Shown: positions 18,801 to 29,000, counted from the stretch's first letter. The stretch is DNA of 64,000 nucleotides from Belnapia arida (GCF_016773205.1 NZ_JAETWB010000003.1:332206-396205), one strand, 5' to 3'. A program made the numbers and translations. The notes: generated from the letters alone by a model not told the origin.

Positions 18801-19781
18801 TCAGTCGGGCTTCACCCCCGCCTCCTGGATCACCTGCCGCCACCGTGCCAGCTCACCGGTGACGAGCGCGGCATACTCCGCCGGCCCCATCTGCCCCGGG
18901 AGCACACCGAGGCCGGCGAAACGCTCCCTGACGCGCGTATCCGCCAGCGCCCCTTCGATCGCCGCCTGCCAGCGCCCGGTGACGGCAGGCGGCAGCCCGG
19001 CCGTCATCGAGAAGCCGAACCAGTTGGTGCTCTGGACGGCAGGGAAGCCGGCCTCGGCGAAGCTCGGCACCTCCGGCAGCGCGGCATCCCGCACCGCCTC
19101 GCTGGTGCCGAGCGCGCGCAGCCGCCCGGCGCGGAGATGCGGCAGGGCGATCGGCAGGCTCTCCATCACCGCCGGGATCTGCCCGCCCATCGCATCCGCC
19201 AGCGCCGGGGCGGAGCCGCGATAGGGCACATGCGTCAGCTCCACCCCGGCGGCACGGGCGAGCAGCACGCCGGTCAGGTGGTTCATCGTGCCGTTGCCGC
19301 CGGTGCCGAAGGCGAGCCCGCCCGGCCGCCCGCGTGCCAGGGCCAGGAACTCGCCGAGGCTCTGCGCCGGCACGCCCGGATTGACGACGAGCACGCTCGG
19401 GAAGGTGCCGACCAGCGCGACATGGGTGAAATCCGCCACCGGGTCATAGGGGACGGCCGGGTAAAGCACCGGCCCGATCCCGTGCGATGCCGCGCTCGAC
19501 ATCATCACCAGATGCGCATCGCCCCGCGCCCTGGAGAGGATTTCCGCCCCCACCATGCCGCCCGCGCCCGGTCGGTTCTCGACGACGATGGGCTGGCCGA
19601 GCCCGCTGCCGATCTGCTCCGCGAGGATGCGCGAAAGCGTATCCGCCGCCCCGCCGGGCGGGAAATTCACCACCCAGCGGATCGGCCGCTCCGGCCAGGC
19701 GGGTTGCGCAAGGGCAGCCGGCCCACCGAGCAGGGCGGGCAGGGCAAGCAGGGCACGGCGGGGGAGGGGCATCGCGGTCAT
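18801..19781 (-). CDS. Bug/TctC-family periplasmic solute-binding protein (copy 1)
   Basis: About 326 residues. A signal peptide (MPLPRRALLALPALLGGPAALAQ region) is followed by PERPIRWVVNFPPGGAADTL, VVENRPGAGGMVGAE, and HVPYRGSAPALADAMGGQI, diagnostic for this receptor family, which binds carboxylates and relatives. The start is uncertain among 19805, 19781 and 19772. It is last in a minus-strand set with SDR, amidohydrolase and SnoaL-like genes, so its ligand may be their substrate. No TctA/TctB membrane genes are nearby. Confidence 0.9.
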   Translation of the reverse strand: MTAMPLPRRALLALPALLGGPAALAQPAWPERPIRWVVNFPPGGAADTLSRILAEQIGSGLGQPIVVENRPGAGGMVGAEILSRARGDAHLVMMSSAASHGIGPVLYPAVPYDPVADFTHVALVGTFPSVLVVNPGVPAQSLGEFLALARGRPGGLAFGTGGNGTMNHLTGVLLARAAGVELTHVPYRGSAPALADAMGGQIPAVMESLPIALPHLRAGRLRALGTSEAVRDAALPEVPSFAEAGFPAVQSTNWFGFSMTAGLPPAVTGRWQAAIEGALADTRVRERFAGLGVLPGQMGPAEYAALVTGELARWRQVIQEAGVKPD

Positions 19782-19825
19782 CCAGGCAGGTTTTCCCTTC
19801 TCCATGCCAATGCCGTGCCAGCCCC

Positions 19826-20188
19826 TCAGCCCATGCGGAACAGGAAACGCTCCTCCACCACCTTGCCCTCGCGGACCGTGTAGAGGCCGATCTCCTCCAT
19901 CTGCATCCGCTGACCGGAGGCCTTCCGGGTGACGTCGAGGTGGAAGCGGAGCGCGAACTGGTCCCCGTTCACGTAGGGGCCATGGGTTTCGGCGCTGTGG
20001 ATCTCATGGTTGGCGTACCACCACTCGCCCTTGCCCTGCACCGCAGCGCGCCCGTGCAGAACAGCCATCTCGCCCGGCATCGGCTCGATGCTGACGATCT
20101 CCTCCGCCCAGAAGCGCTCGCCCGCCTCCTCGAACCGCCCGGCCTTGCAGAGTGCGGCGAATTCCGCCGCGACGGCTTGCGTGTCCAT
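19826..20188 (-). CDS. SnoaL-like (NTF2-fold) protein
   Basis: 120 residues from ATG 20188. The sequence has the alpha+beta NTF2 pattern: [20 protein letters not shown], then a strand-rich part with [30 protein letters not shown] and [15 protein letters not shown]. Such proteins act as small isomerases, cyclases or binding proteins. It is located between the amidohydrolase and TctC genes on the same strand. The exact role is not readable. Confidence 0.75.
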   Translation of the reverse strand: MDTQAVAAEFAALCKAGRFEEAGERFWAEEIVSIEPMPGEMAVLHGRAAVQGKGEWWYANHEIHSAETHGPYVNGDQFALRFHLDVTRKASGQRMQMEEIGLYTVREGKVVEERFLFRMG

Positions 20189-20222
20189 GCCCCACCCCTC
20201 CCGTTCGGATCGGGCAAGGTTA

Positions 20223-21731
20223 TCAGCCCGGCGCGTCGCAGAGATAGCGCCTCGCATGATAGGGCTGCGCCGCGATGGCCGGGCAGAAGCTCGCCACCAC
20301 CGGCTCCAGCTTGGCATACAGATCGTGCCATTCGGCATTCAGCGCCTCGAGCCTCTCCCGCGCCGCCTCCGCCTCCCGCGCCAGCCTCGCCAGGTCGATC
20401 CCCACATGCCGCCCGTTGCGGAAGATGAAGCGCCCACCCGTCATCACGTGCCGCACCCCGCCGCCATCCTCGCTGTGCACGATCTGGTTGGTGGACCAGT
20501 GATGCGGCACCCAGTTGATGCTGCCGAGGTCGAGGAAGACGATATCCGCCTTGTAGCCCGGCGCGATCAGGCCGAGGTCCTTGAAGCCCAGCGCCCGCGC
20601 CGAGCCGACCGTCGCCGCCCGGTAGACCTCGTCGGAACTCGCCCAGAAGCGCGGGTCGGGCGTCTGCACCTTGGAGAGCATGGAGGCGTAGCGCATCGCC
20701 TCGTACATGTTCTGGTTGTCGGCGCTGCTCGCCCCGTCGGTGCCGATGCCGACGTTGCAGCCGGCATCGAGCGCCCGCCGCAGCGGGAACATGCCGTTGC
20801 CGAGCCGCATGTTGCTGCCCGGGTTGTGCGCGATGGAGGCGCCGCGATCGGCCATCCGCCGCAGGTCGTCGTCATCCATCCAGACGCCATGTGCCGCGGT
20901 GAAGTCCGGCCCCAGCAGCCCGAGCGCATCGAGATGCGCCACCAGCGTCTTCCCGTATCTCTGCCGGCCCACCACTGCCTGCACCTTGCTCTCGCCGACA
21001 TGGCTGTGCAGGCCGACGCCATGCTCGCGTGCCAGCCGGGCGCAACCACACAGGAACTCATCGGCGCAATGCAGCGGGATCGTCGGCGCGACGGCAGCGC
21101 GGATGTCCTGCCCCGACCAGCGCCAATGCCGCAGCACCTCGCCGATGGCGCCAAGCGTCTGCTCGGCCGGCATCGTCCGGAGCCGCGCCACCTGGCCCTG
21201 CAAGGCCTCCGGCAGCGCGTCCATCAGCCCGGGGATCGCCTCATACAGTGTCCGGTCGGCGACCATCGGCGCGATCACCGCGCGCATCCCGGCCTCGGCA
21301 TAGGCCGCCGCGGCCGCATCCAGCCCGTCGCGGGAGGGCAGGGAGAATTCGTAGTAGAGGTCATAGACCGCGGTGCAGCCCTTCGCCACCATCTCGGCGG
21401 CGCAGATCAACGTAGTGAGCTTCTTGTCCTCGACGCTCCGCCCGCCGCCGATCCAGGGCGAGGCGGCGAGCAGCAGCTCCAGCGTCCACCGGTCGCCCAT
21501 CCCCTTGGAGAGGCCGCTATGGCCATGGGTATGGGCGTTGACGAGGCCGGGATGCATCAGCAGCCCCGCGGCATCGAAGACCGCTGCGCCCTCCGGCGCC
21601 GCGAGGCCGGTGCCGACGGCGCGGATCACCCCGTCCTCGATCAGCACATCCGCCGGCACGCCCCGCCGCCGCGCCGGGTCGGCCAGCAGCGCGCCGCGGA
21701 CCAGCAGGAATCCCTTTTCGCTGTTGGCCAT
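20223..21731 (-). CDS. Amidohydrolase of the ATZ/TRZ deaminase-chlorohydrolase group
   Basis: 502 residues. Metal-site features seen: HxH in [14 protein letters not shown], a His in LHSHVGESK, another in AAHGVWMDD, and the Asp in [18 protein letters not shown]; the C-terminus returns to the small beta domain ([13 protein letters not shown]). Members hydrolytically deaminate or dechlorinate N-heterocycles or related amines. The C-terminal extension after [11 protein letters not shown] is longer than usual. Its setting with SDR, SnoaL-like and TctC genes suggests uptake and breakdown of one compound, not identifiable here. Confidence 0.88.
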   Translation of the reverse strand: MANSEKGFLLVRGALLADPARRRGVPADVLIEDGVIRAVGTGLAAPEGAAVFDAAGLLMHPGLVNAHTHGHSGLSKGMGDRWTLELLLAASPWIGGGRSVEDKKLTTLICAAEMVAKGCTAVYDLYYEFSLPSRDGLDAAAAAYAEAGMRAVIAPMVADRTLYEAIPGLMDALPEALQGQVARLRTMPAEQTLGAIGEVLRHWRWSGQDIRAAVAPTIPLHCADEFLCGCARLAREHGVGLHSHVGESKVQAVVGRQRYGKTLVAHLDALGLLGPDFTAAHGVWMDDDDLRRMADRGASIAHNPGSNMRLGNGMFPLRRALDAGCNVGIGTDGASSADNQNMYEAMRYASMLSKVQTPDPRFWASSDEVYRAATVGSARALGFKDLGLIAPGYKADIVFLDLGSINWVPHHWSTNQIVHSEDGGGVRHVMTGGRFIFRNGRHVGIDLARLAREAEAARERLEALNAEWHDLYAKLEPVVASFCPAIAAQPYHARRYLCDAPG

Positions 21732-21749
21732 CCTGTCCCCCTGTCGACG

Positions 21750-22502
21750 CTAGGATGCCAGGTATCCGCCATCCACATGCAGCTCGGCCCCGGTGACGTA
21801 GGAGGACTCGTCCGAAGCGAGGAACAGGATGGCCCGCGCCACCTCGTCGACCTCCCCCGAGCGCCCGAGCGGCACATGCCCCAGCATCTTCGCCCTGAAC
21901 ACCGGATCGGCCGTTGCGCCGGAGGTCCGCATCGGCGGCATGAGCCCGGGATGGATTGTGTTGACCCGGATCTTCGCCGCGCCTTCCTGCACCGCCACCG
22001 ACTTGGTCAGCAGCCGCACGGCGGCCTTCGAGGCGTTGTAGGCGCAATGGATGCGCTCCTGCCCCACATTCCCCGAGATGGAGGAGAGGTTGACGATGGA
22101 GCCGCCGCCCCGCCGCCGCATCGCCGCCACCCCATGCTTCACCCCGAGGAAGGTGCCGCGGGCGTTGACGGCCATGATCCGGTCCCAGAGGCCGGTGTCG
22201 TAGAGGTCGTTGGTCGCGCTGCCCGAGATGCCGGCATTGTTGACCAGGATGTCGAGCCCGCCCCATGCCCCGGTGACGGTGGCAAGGGCCGCCTCCCAGT
22301 CCGTCTCCTCCGCCACGTCGAGGCGGATGAACCGAGCCGTCCCGCCCGCCGCCGCGATCCCGGCGGCGACGGCCTCGCCCTCCGTCTCCAGCATGTCGGC
22401 GACGGCGACCTTCGCCCCCTCGGCGGCCATCAGCCGCGCCGTCGCCGCCCCCATGCCGGAGGCAGCCCCCGTGACGAGGGCGATCTTGTTGGCAAGGCGC
22501 AT
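21750..22502 (-). CDS. Short-chain dehydrogenase/reductase
   Basis: 250 residues from ATG 22502. A classical SDR: cofactor motif [10 protein letters not shown] at residues 11-20, VNNAGISG, the catalytic Ser in [10 protein letters not shown], and YNASK carrying the catalytic Tyr and Lys; HVDGGYLAS ends the protein. The acidic residue after the second strand (VADML) suggests NAD preference. First gene of the minus-strand catabolic set, 19 bases before the amidohydrolase. Confidence 0.92.
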   Translation of the reverse strand: MRLANKIALVTGAASGMGAATARLMAAEGAKVAVADMLETEGEAVAAGIAAAGGTARFIRLDVAEETDWEAALATVTGAWGGLDILVNNAGISGSATNDLYDTGLWDRIMAVNARGTFLGVKHGVAAMRRRGGGSIVNLSSISGNVGQERIHCAYNASKAAVRLLTKSVAVQEGAAKIRVNTIHPGLMPPMRTSGATADPVFRAKMLGHVPLGRSGEVDEVARAILFLASDESSYVTGAELHVDGGYLAS

Positions 22503-22646
22503 CGGACTTCCTTTCCCTGGTCTTTCGGGCAGCCTTGCGCAACCGCGGCCTTGACGCCACCCCCGGCGCGGGGCATATCGCCCCACCTTCCACACCACCG
22601 CGCGCGGGGTCCGTCCTGCGCGCCCCTACGCTTGGGATTTTGCATC

Positions 22647-22949
22647 ATGGCCCGCCGCTGCGGCATCACCGGCAAGGGCGTCCTGACGGGTAACAACGTC
22701 AGCCACGCCAACAACAAGACGCGGCGTCGCTTCCTGCCCAACCTGCAGGAGACGTCCTTCTTCTCGGACGTGCTGGCCACCAGCATCCAGCTGCGCCTGA
22801 CGACCAACGGCATCCGCACCATCGAGCACAATGGCGGCCTCGACGCCTTCCTGCTCGGCACGCCGAACCGCCGCCTGCCGGAAGAGGCGCAGGTGCTGAA
22901 GCGCCGCATCATCCGCGCCCAGGCGAAGAAGGCCGCCGCCGCCGCCTGA
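22647..22949 (+). CDS. rpmB: 50S ribosomal protein L28
   Basis: 100 residues, [29 protein letters not shown] at the N-terminus in pieces typical of alphaproteobacterial L28 ([38 protein letters not shown]). It stands alone on the plus strand between two minus-strand units and is closed by a strong intrinsic terminator. No zinc-ribbon cysteines, so it is the zinc-independent form apart from the single N-terminal Cys. Confidence 0.97.
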   Translation: MARRCGITGKGVLTGNNVSHANNKTRRRFLPNLQETSFFSDVLATSIQLRLTTNGIRTIEHNGGLDAFLLGTPNRRLPEEAQVLKRRIIRAQAKKAAAAA

Positions 22950-22975
22950 GCCGCCTGCCAGTGCGGTGACGAGGA

Positions 22976-23000
22976 AGCCGGGCGAGAGCCCGGCTTTTTT
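22976..23000 (+). terminator. Intrinsic terminator of rpmB
   Basis: Arms AGCCGGGC (22976-22983) and GCCCGGCT (22988-22995) around a GAGA tetraloop, followed by a run of T to 23000. It is 27 bases after the rpmB stop and is the clearest rho-independent terminator in the window. Confidence 0.92.
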
Positions 23001-23003
23001 GCG

Positions 23004-23183
23004 TCAGTCGAGATCCTTGAGCGCCACCCCGATCGCCGCCGCCACGCGCTCCGTATCGCCGAGCTCCCGCCCCAGCAGCAGGGCAAGCTTCGCCAAGAAC
23101 AGCGCCTCCCGCTCCGGCCCCGCCGCGGCGATGGCCTCGGCGAGCTGCTCCCAGAGCCGCTCGGTCATCGCCTCCTCGCTCAT
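23004..23183 (-). CDS. Small helical protein (DUF2783-like) overlapping the FAD monooxygenase
   Basis: 59 residues (MSEEAMTERLWEQLAEAIAA at the start), almost entirely helical and acidic. The ATG overlaps the monooxygenase stop by 4 bases, so translation is coupled. Small DUF2783 proteins are known beside such monooxygenases; I assign the family from size, pattern and context, not by alignment. It may be a stability or assembly partner. Confidence 0.68.
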   Translation of the reverse strand: MSEEAMTERLWEQLAEAIAAAGPEREALFLAKLALLLGRELGDTERVAAAIGVALKDLD

Positions 23184-24745
23184 CGCCCCATCATCCGCCC
23201 GAGCGCCGCAGCGAGCCCGGCCGCATCCCAATCCTGCCAGCGCCAGGCGACATGCCCGTCCGGCCGGACGAGATAGCCCGCTCCCGGCCGCGCCAGGCCG
23301 AGCCCCGCCAGTACCCGCGGCTCCTCGATCGCCACCAGCCTCACCCCCTGCGGCACCTCGATCTCGCCGGCTGCGAGGACGGCAGGGCAGGGGCCGATCA
23401 TCGCCTGCACATGCCCCGCACCCATCGGCAGGCTCGGCAGCGTCGCCCCGACCGCGGGCCCCGCCGTCCAGACCCCCTGCTGCGGCGTCTGCAGGGGCGA
23501 GCGGGGGAAGGCGATGGCGCTGCTCTGCCGCGGGTTGACCAATCCCTTGGCGAAATCCTGCGAGACGGCGAGGCTCAGCGCCGCCTCCCGCATCAGCGCA
23601 TGCCCCCGCGTCGGCGGCGTCATGAACAGCGTCGATTTCCGCGCCGCCCGGATGTTCTCCCGCGCCGCGTACACCCGTTCCTCGGAATAGCTGTCGAGCA
23701 GCGCCTCGCCTCCCTCGCCGTGCAGCACGGCGGCCAGCTTCCAGGCCAGGTTCCCGGCATCGTCGAAACCCGAATTGAGCCCCCGCACGCCGAATATCGG
23801 CACCAGATGCGCCGCATCGCCCGCGAACAGCACCCGCCCGTGCCGGTAGGCGTCGAGCGTCAGGCAATGCGCCCGGTAGAGGCTGATCAGCACCAGATCA
23901 TACTCGGCTGGCTCGCCGATCGCCGCCAGATGCGCGTCGATGCGCGCCCTGACGGCCTCCTCGCGCTGCGCCGCCGCGGCATCCTCCACCTCGCCGAGCT
24001 GGTAGTCGATCCGCCAGATATCCCCCGGCTGCCGGTGCATCAGCAGGGTGGAGCCGGGATTGGAAGGCGGGTCGAACCAGGCCCGCCGCTCCGTCGGACT
24101 TCCCGACCTCAGCCGGATATCCGCGATCAGGTACCGCCCTTCATAGGAGTTCCCCTGGAGGGACAGGCCGAGCGCTGCCCTCGCCGGGCTCCGCGCCCCA
24201 TCCGCTGCGACCACCCAATCGGCCGCGAGGTCGTATTTCCCCTCCGGCGTCCCGATCCGGAGCGTGACGCCCTCATCGCCCTGCACCAACCCCAGCATCC
24301 GGCTGTGCCAGCGGATCTCCACCTCGGGCCGCTCCGCCAGGGCATCGACCAGCAACTGCTCGGTGAAGCACTGCTGCAGGTTGAGCATCGGCGGATGCCG
24401 CTGCTCCGGCCCGTCCGGCATCTCGAATTCCAGCACCTGGTGCCGCCGCCAGAAGCTCCGCCCCCGGCGCCAGGGCAGCCCGGCCCGCAGCAGCGGCGCC
24501 GCGACGCCAAAGCCCTCGAGGATCTCGAGCGACCGCCGGCTGATGCAGATCGCCCGGCTGCCGAAGCTCACCGCCCCGCGCGGCTCGACGACGACGCAGC
24601 GCACCCCATGCCGCGCCAGCCCCGCGGCCAGCGCCAGCCCCACCGGCCCGGCCCCCAGCACCGCCACCGGCACCCGCTGCGGCCCGCTCACCGGCCGGTA
24701 GGGAAATCGGGGCAGGTCCTCATAGACCGCTTGGTCCAGCCCCAT
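23180..24745 (-). CDS. FAD-dependent aromatic-type monooxygenase (MhpA/PheA group)
   Basis: 521 residues from ATG 24745; the frame is open far upstream, but this start places the FAD motif normally. Seen: VAVLGAGPVGLALAAGLARHG (Rossmann GxGxxG) near residue 30, DG motif in VVAADGARSPARAALGL, and GDAAHLVPIFGVRGLNSGFDD with NLAWKLA. A C-terminal thioredoxin-like remnant ends the protein. The reaction is NAD(P)H-dependent hydroxylation of a ring or similar substrate. It is divergent from the aminotransferase gene at 24821. Confidence 0.88.
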   Translation of the reverse strand: MGLDQAVYEDLPRFPYRPVSGPQRVPVAVLGAGPVGLALAAGLARHGVRCVVVEPRGAVSFGSRAICISRRSLEILEGFGVAAPLLRAGLPWRRGRSFWRRHQVLEFEMPDGPEQRHPPMLNLQQCFTEQLLVDALAERPEVEIRWHSRMLGLVQGDEGVTLRIGTPEGKYDLAADWVVAADGARSPARAALGLSLQGNSYEGRYLIADIRLRSGSPTERRAWFDPPSNPGSTLLMHRQPGDIWRIDYQLGEVEDAAAAQREEAVRARIDAHLAAIGEPAEYDLVLISLYRAHCLTLDAYRHGRVLFAGDAAHLVPIFGVRGLNSGFDDAGNLAWKLAAVLHGEGGEALLDSYSEERVYAARENIRAARKSTLFMTPPTRGHALMREAALSLAVSQDFAKGLVNPRQSSAIAFPRSPLQTPQQGVWTAGPAVGATLPSLPMGAGHVQAMIGPCPAVLAAGEIEVPQGVRLVAIEEPRVLAGLGLARPGAGYLVRPDGHVAWRWQDWDAAGLAAALGRMMGR

Positions 24746-24820
24746 GCCGCCTTCGCCCCCTTGGCTTGCCGAAACCCGGCATCGGCCTATCATCCGCCGC
24801 AATCCGGGAGGAACCAAGCC

Positions 24821-25972
24821 ATGTCCAGCGTAGCGGAGGCCGTGCGCCCCGCGGCCAGCGCCGCGCCGCTTTTCGACCCGCGGGATTTCCGCATCCCAGC
24901 CGGCATCACCCATGTCTGCGCCGGAGGCGAGACCGCCTTCCTCCACCGCCATGATGCGGCGCTGGCCCGCTACGCTGCCGACAAGAGCCGCGGCCCCCAT
25001 GGCCGCCACGCCCAGGATGCCGAGGTGATGCGCGCCCGCAGCCTCGCCGCCGCCGCCTGGGGCGTGGAGCGCGGTGACATCGGCCTCGTCGCCAATGTCG
25101 CCGAGGGCATGTCGATGCTGGTCGAGAGCCTCGACTGGCGGCCGGGCGACAACATCGTCGTCGATCCCGACGAGTATCCTTCCCTCGTCGCCCCGGTCGC
25201 GCTCCAGCGCCACCCGCACATCGCCATCCGCTACGCCCGCGCCAGCGACGCCGCGGCGCTTGCCGCCACGGTGACCGAGCGGACGCGGATGATCGCCGTC
25301 TCCCACGTCTCCTACCTGACCGGCGAGCGCTACGACCTCGCCGCGCTGCGACGCGTGGCGGACGCCGTCGGCGCCATGCTTGTCGTCGACCACACCCAGG
25401 CGGCCGGCTACCTGCCGATCGACCCGCGCCTCGCCGACTTCGCCTTCGCCGCCAGCTACAAATGGCTGCTCGGCATGACCGGCACCGCCATCGCCTACTG
25501 GAACCGCGCCCGCCAGCCGGACTGGGCGCCGAGCACCGCCGGCTGGCACTCGATCGACGACATGGGCCGTCCCGACTACGCCGCCGGCCTCAGGCTGCTG
25601 CCGGATGCCATGCGCTTCTCCCGCGGCAACCCCGCCCATGGCGCCGTCTATGTGCTGGCCGAGGCGCTCGACTACCTCGCCGGCTTCCCGCCCGGCGCGG
25701 CGCAGGCCCATGTCCAGCGCCTGACGACGGCGCTGCTCGACCGGCTGGAGGCGGCCGGCATCCCGAGCACCACCCCGCGCGACCCCGCCCGCCACGGCGC
25801 CAGCGTCTGCATCGCCAGCCCCGGCGCCGCCGCGCTGACCGAGGCGCTGGTGCAGCGCGGCGTTTGGGCCTGGAATGGCCGTGGCCGTATCCGCTTCAGC
25901 TTCCACGGCTACAACGCCATGGCCGATCTGGACCGCATCATGGAAGCGCTCCGGGCCGAGTGGCGGCCGTGA
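24821..25972 (+). CDS. Class V aminotransferase-fold PLP enzyme
   Basis: 383 residues from ATG 24821 with GGGAGGAA upstream. PLP features: VVDHTQAAGYLPID with the ring-stacking Asp, and the Schiff-base lysine in AASYKWLLGMTG. FSFHGYNAMADLDRIMEAL closes the small domain. Related to cysteine desulfurase/kynureninase-like enzymes; the exact substrate is unknown. Its stop overlaps the GTG of the TctC gene, so it is the first gene of a long plus-strand operon. Confidence 0.87.
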   Translation: MSSVAEAVRPAASAAPLFDPRDFRIPAGITHVCAGGETAFLHRHDAALARYAADKSRGPHGRHAQDAEVMRARSLAAAAWGVERGDIGLVANVAEGMSMLVESLDWRPGDNIVVDPDEYPSLVAPVALQRHPHIAIRYARASDAAALAATVTERTRMIAVSHVSYLTGERYDLAALRRVADAVGAMLVVDHTQAAGYLPIDPRLADFAFAASYKWLLGMTGTAIAYWNRARQPDWAPSTAGWHSIDDMGRPDYAAGLRLLPDAMRFSRGNPAHGAVYVLAEALDYLAGFPPGAAQAHVQRLTTALLDRLEAAGIPSTTPRDPARHGASVCIASPGAAALTEALVQRGVWAWNGRGRIRFSFHGYNAMADLDRIMEALRAEWRP

Positions 25973-26946
25973 GGCCCGGTCGGCGCGGCCTGCTCGCCCT
26001 CGGCCTCGCCGCACCCTCCCTGGCCCCGGGCCTCGCCCGCGCCGCCTGGCCCGACCGCCCGGTCCGCCTCGTCGTGCCCTTCGGCGGCGGCGGCCAGACC
26101 GACATCGTCAGCCGGGTGACGGCGGAGGCGCTTTCGGCCCGGCTCGGCCAGCCGGTGCTGGCCGACAACCGCCCGGGCGGCAACGGCAACCTCGCGGCCG
26201 AGACCGTCGCCCGCGCGGCGCCAGACGGCTATACGGTGCTGGTAGCCGGCGGCGGGACCACCAGCGGGCTGAACGCGTTGCTCTACCGCAACCTCACCTA
26301 TGACGGGATGCGGGACTTCACCCCGGTCGGCCTGTTCTGCACCACCGCCAACATGCTGCTGGTGCACACCGCCATCCCCGGCCAGGGCTTCGCCGAGGTG
26401 GCCGGCTGGATCCGCGCCAATCCCGGCCGCTTCACCTATGCCTCAGCCAGCGTCGGCGCCATCACCCACCTCATCATGGAGGATCTCGGCGCCCGGCTTG
26501 GGCTCGAGATGGTCCACGTCCCCTATCGCCAGAGCACCCAGGCCATGGCCGACCTGCTCGCCGGCCGCATCCATTGCCGGGCCCTTGGCCTGCCGGAGGG
26601 CGAGGCGGTGCGCGGCACGCCCTCCGTTCGCCCGGTGGCGCTGACCACGCCGGCACGCCGGCCCGAGTGGCCCGGCGTGCCCGCCATCGCCGAGACCATC
26701 CCGGGCTTCGAGGCGGATGCCTATTTCGGCCTCGCCGTCCCGAGCGGCGCCCCGCCCGAGGCGGTGCAGCGGCTGAGCGAGGCGCTGAACGATGCTCTCC
26801 GTGACGAGACGGTGCGCGCCGCCTATGCCAGGGTCGGCGCCGATGCCGCCCCGCCCAACACCCCGGCGCAATTCGCCGAGCGCTGCCGCGCCGATGCCGA
26901 GCGCTGGGCGCCGCTGATCCGCCGCCTCAACCTTACCGCCGAATAG
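25969..26946 (+). CDS. Bug/TctC-family periplasmic solute-binding protein (copy 2)
   Basis: 325 residues from GTG 25969, which overlaps the preceding TGA (GTGA). N-terminal basic then hydrophobic signal (RPGRRGLLALGLAAPSLAPG), then PVRLVVPFGGGGQTDIVSR, LADNRPGGNGNLAAE and VHVPYRQSTQAMADLLAGRI. Typical carboxylate receptor. Lies just upstream of the CoA-pathway genes, suggesting capture of their substrate acid. Confidence 0.9.
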   Translation: MRPGRRGLLALGLAAPSLAPGLARAAWPDRPVRLVVPFGGGGQTDIVSRVTAEALSARLGQPVLADNRPGGNGNLAAETVARAAPDGYTVLVAGGGTTSGLNALLYRNLTYDGMRDFTPVGLFCTTANMLLVHTAIPGQGFAEVAGWIRANPGRFTYASASVGAITHLIMEDLGARLGLEMVHVPYRQSTQAMADLLAGRIHCRALGLPEGEAVRGTPSVRPVALTTPARRPEWPGVPAIAETIPGFEADAYFGLAVPSGAPPEAVQRLSEALNDALRDETVRAAYARVGADAAPPNTPAQFAERCRADAERWAPLIRRLNLTAE

Positions 26947-26955
26947 GATTCCCCG

Positions 26956-27810
26956 ATGGAGCTGAGCAAGGAGCTGCAAGCCTGGGTCGGCCGCCGCCGC
27001 GTCGTCGAGGAGGATATCTCGCTCGGCACCGTCCGCCGCATCGCCGCCATGCTCGACATGGATCCCGCCGGCTTCCGCCAGGGCGAGGCCCTGCCGCCCC
27101 ACTGGTTCGGCTTCTTCTGCAACGAGGCGTCGCGCCAGTCCGATATCGGCACGGACGGGCACCCCAATCCCGGCGTCGTCCTGCCGCCCATCCCGCTGCC
27201 CCGCCGCATGGGCGCCGGCCGGCGCGTGACGATCCCCGGCACGCTCCGCATCGGCGACATGGCCGAGCGCACCGCGGAAGTCGCCGCCATCGTCCCGAAG
27301 CAGGCGCGCACCGGCTTCATCACCGTGCTCACCATGCGCCACACCTATCGCGTCGGCGGACAGGTCGTCGTCGAGGAGGAGTTCGATGCCGTCTACCGCG
27401 AGGCGCCGAAGCCCGGCGAGGCGAGCCCCGTCGCGCCACCCAACCCGGCGCCGACGGATGCCGCCTGGCGGGTCGAGCGGCACCTCTCCTCGCCGCTGGT
27501 CTTCCGCTACTCGGCGCTGACCTGGAACGCGCACCGCATCCACTACGACGCCGACTATGCCCGCGGCGAGGAGGGCTACCCCGCCACCGTGCAGAATGGC
27601 GGGCTGACCATGCAGCTCCTGCTCGACGCCGCCGTCGCGCATATGCCCGGCCGCCTCGCCGGCTTCACCGCCCGGCTGACGCGGCCGATCTATGTCGGCG
27701 ACATCATCACCCTCTGCGGCCGCGCGCCGGATGGCGGCAAGACGGCGACCTGGGTGCAGGACCGCGACGGCAATCTTTGCGGCCAGCTCGACTGCGAGTT
27801 CGCGGCGTGA
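26956..27810 (+). CDS. FAS1-like/HTD2-type hydratase, mesaconyl- or itaconyl-CoA hydratase-like
   Basis: 284 residues. Two hot-dog halves: the N-terminal half has HWFGFFCNEASRQSDIGTDG and PPIPLPRRMGAGRR, and the C-terminal half has SPLVFRYSALTWNAHRIHYD with the family's hydratase His/Asp pattern, then VQNGGLTMQLLLD. This arrangement matches Meh (mesaconyl-C4-CoA hydratase) and Ich (itaconyl-CoA hydratase). Next gene starts inside its stop codon (GTGA). Together with the CoA-transferase and CitE-like lyase that follow, it would hydrate a C5 unsaturated dicarboxyl-CoA to citramalyl-CoA. The exact isomer is not readable. Confidence 0.82.
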   Translation: MELSKELQAWVGRRRVVEEDISLGTVRRIAAMLDMDPAGFRQGEALPPHWFGFFCNEASRQSDIGTDGHPNPGVVLPPIPLPRRMGAGRRVTIPGTLRIGDMAERTAEVAAIVPKQARTGFITVLTMRHTYRVGGQVVVEEEFDAVYREAPKPGEASPVAPPNPAPTDAAWRVERHLSSPLVFRYSALTWNAHRIHYDADYARGEEGYPATVQNGGLTMQLLLDAAVAHMPGRLAGFTARLTRPIYVGDIITLCGRAPDGGKTATWVQDRDGNLCGQLDCEFAA

Positions 27811-29000
27811 GCGGCGGGCCGCTCGGGGGCATCAAGGTCGTCGATCTCACCACCGTCGTCGTCGGCCCGATCTGCACCCGCACCCTCGGCGACCAGGGCG
27901 CCGAGGTCATCAAGGTGGAGGCGCCGGGCGGCGACATCCTCCGCTACCTCGCCGCCGGCAGCCGCTCGCCCGCCATGTCGGGCAAGTTCATCAACTTCAA
28001 CCGCAACAAGCGCAGCATCGTCCTCGACATCAAGCAGCCCGAGGGCCTCGCCGCGCTGCGGCGCCTGATCGCTGAGGCCGATGTCTTCGTCTCCAATGTC
28101 CGTCCCGCGGCGCTGGCCCGCGCCGGGCTCGACCACGCCTCGCTCGCACCCTCGAACCCGCGCCTGATCCATTGCGGCATCGTCGCCTTCGGCACGGATG
28201 GCCGCTACGCCAACCGCCCGGCCTACGACCCAATCATCCAGTCCCTCTCGGGCGTCGCCGGCACCTTCGAGCGCGCCATCGGCGAGCCGCGCTTCGTGCC
28301 CATGGTGATGACCGACCACATCACCGGCCTCGTCGCCGCCCAGAGCATCGGCTTCGCCCTCTACCGACGCGAGAAGACCGGCATCGGCGAGGCCATCGAG
28401 GTGCCGATGTTCGAGACCATGGCGAGCTTCGTCGCCTCGGAGCACCTCGGCGCCGCCACCTTCGACCCGCCCGAGGGCCCGAGCGGCGATGCCCGCCTGC
28501 TCTCGCCCGACTACCGCCCGCTGCCGACGCGGGACGGCTTCATCACCATCCGCCCGAACGACAACCGCCAGGCCTTCGCCTTCTTCGACGCCATCGGCCG
28601 CCCCGAGCTGAAGACCGACCCGCGCTTCGCTACGCCCATCACCCGCACGCAGAACGCCGCCGACTACTTCACCCTCCAGGTCGAGGCGCTGGCGCAAAAG
28701 ACGACGGCGGAATGGCTCACGATCTTCGCCGCGGCCGATGTCCCCGCCGCCCGCTACAACTCCATCGACGACCTGCTCGAGGACCCGCATCTCGGCGATG
28801 TCGGCTTCTGGCAGGATGACGACCACCCGACCGAGGGCCGCATCCGCCGTACCCGCACCCCCGTCACCTTCCGTGGCGGCATGCGCGAGGCGACGCGGCC
28901 CGCTCCCCGCCTCGGCGCCCAGACGCGGGAGGTGCTGGCCGAAGCCGGCTACTCCGCGGCCGAGATCGACGCCATGCTGCAATCCGGCGCCGCCGCCTGA
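27807..29000 (+). CDS. Family III (CaiB/BaiF) CoA-transferase
   Basis: 397 residues from GTG 27807, overlapping the hydratase stop. Seen: KVVDLTTVVVGPICTRTLGD, VIKVEAPGGDILR, FNRNKRSIVLDIK, and the catalytic Asp141 in RPAYDPIIQSLSG. Family III enzymes move CoA between carboxylates or within one dicarboxylate. Neighbours point to an itaconate/mesaconate role (Ict- or Mct-like). Confidence 0.9.
   Translation: MSGGPLGGIKVVDLTTVVVGPICTRTLGDQGAEVIKVEAPGGDILRYLAAGSRSPAMSGKFINFNRNKRSIVLDIKQPEGLAALRRLIAEADVFVSNVRPAALARAGLDHASLAPSNPRLIHCGIVAFGTDGRYANRPAYDPIIQSLSGVAGTFERAIGEPRFVPMVMTDHITGLVAAQSIGFALYRREKTGIGEAIEVPMFETMASFVASEHLGAATFDPPEGPSGDARLLSPDYRPLPTRDGFITIRPNDNRQAFAFFDAIGRPELKTDPRFATPITRTQNAADYFTLQVEALAQKTTAEWLTIFAAADVPAARYNSIDDLLEDPHLGDVGFWQDDDHPTEGRIRRTRTPVTFRGGMREATRPAPRLGAQTREVLAEAGYSAAEIDAMLQSGAAA

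Noticed and set aside
20010..22646. Long plus-strand open frame running into rpmB
   Set aside because: Antisense to the amidohydrolase and SDR genes; only the rpmB part from 22647 is real.
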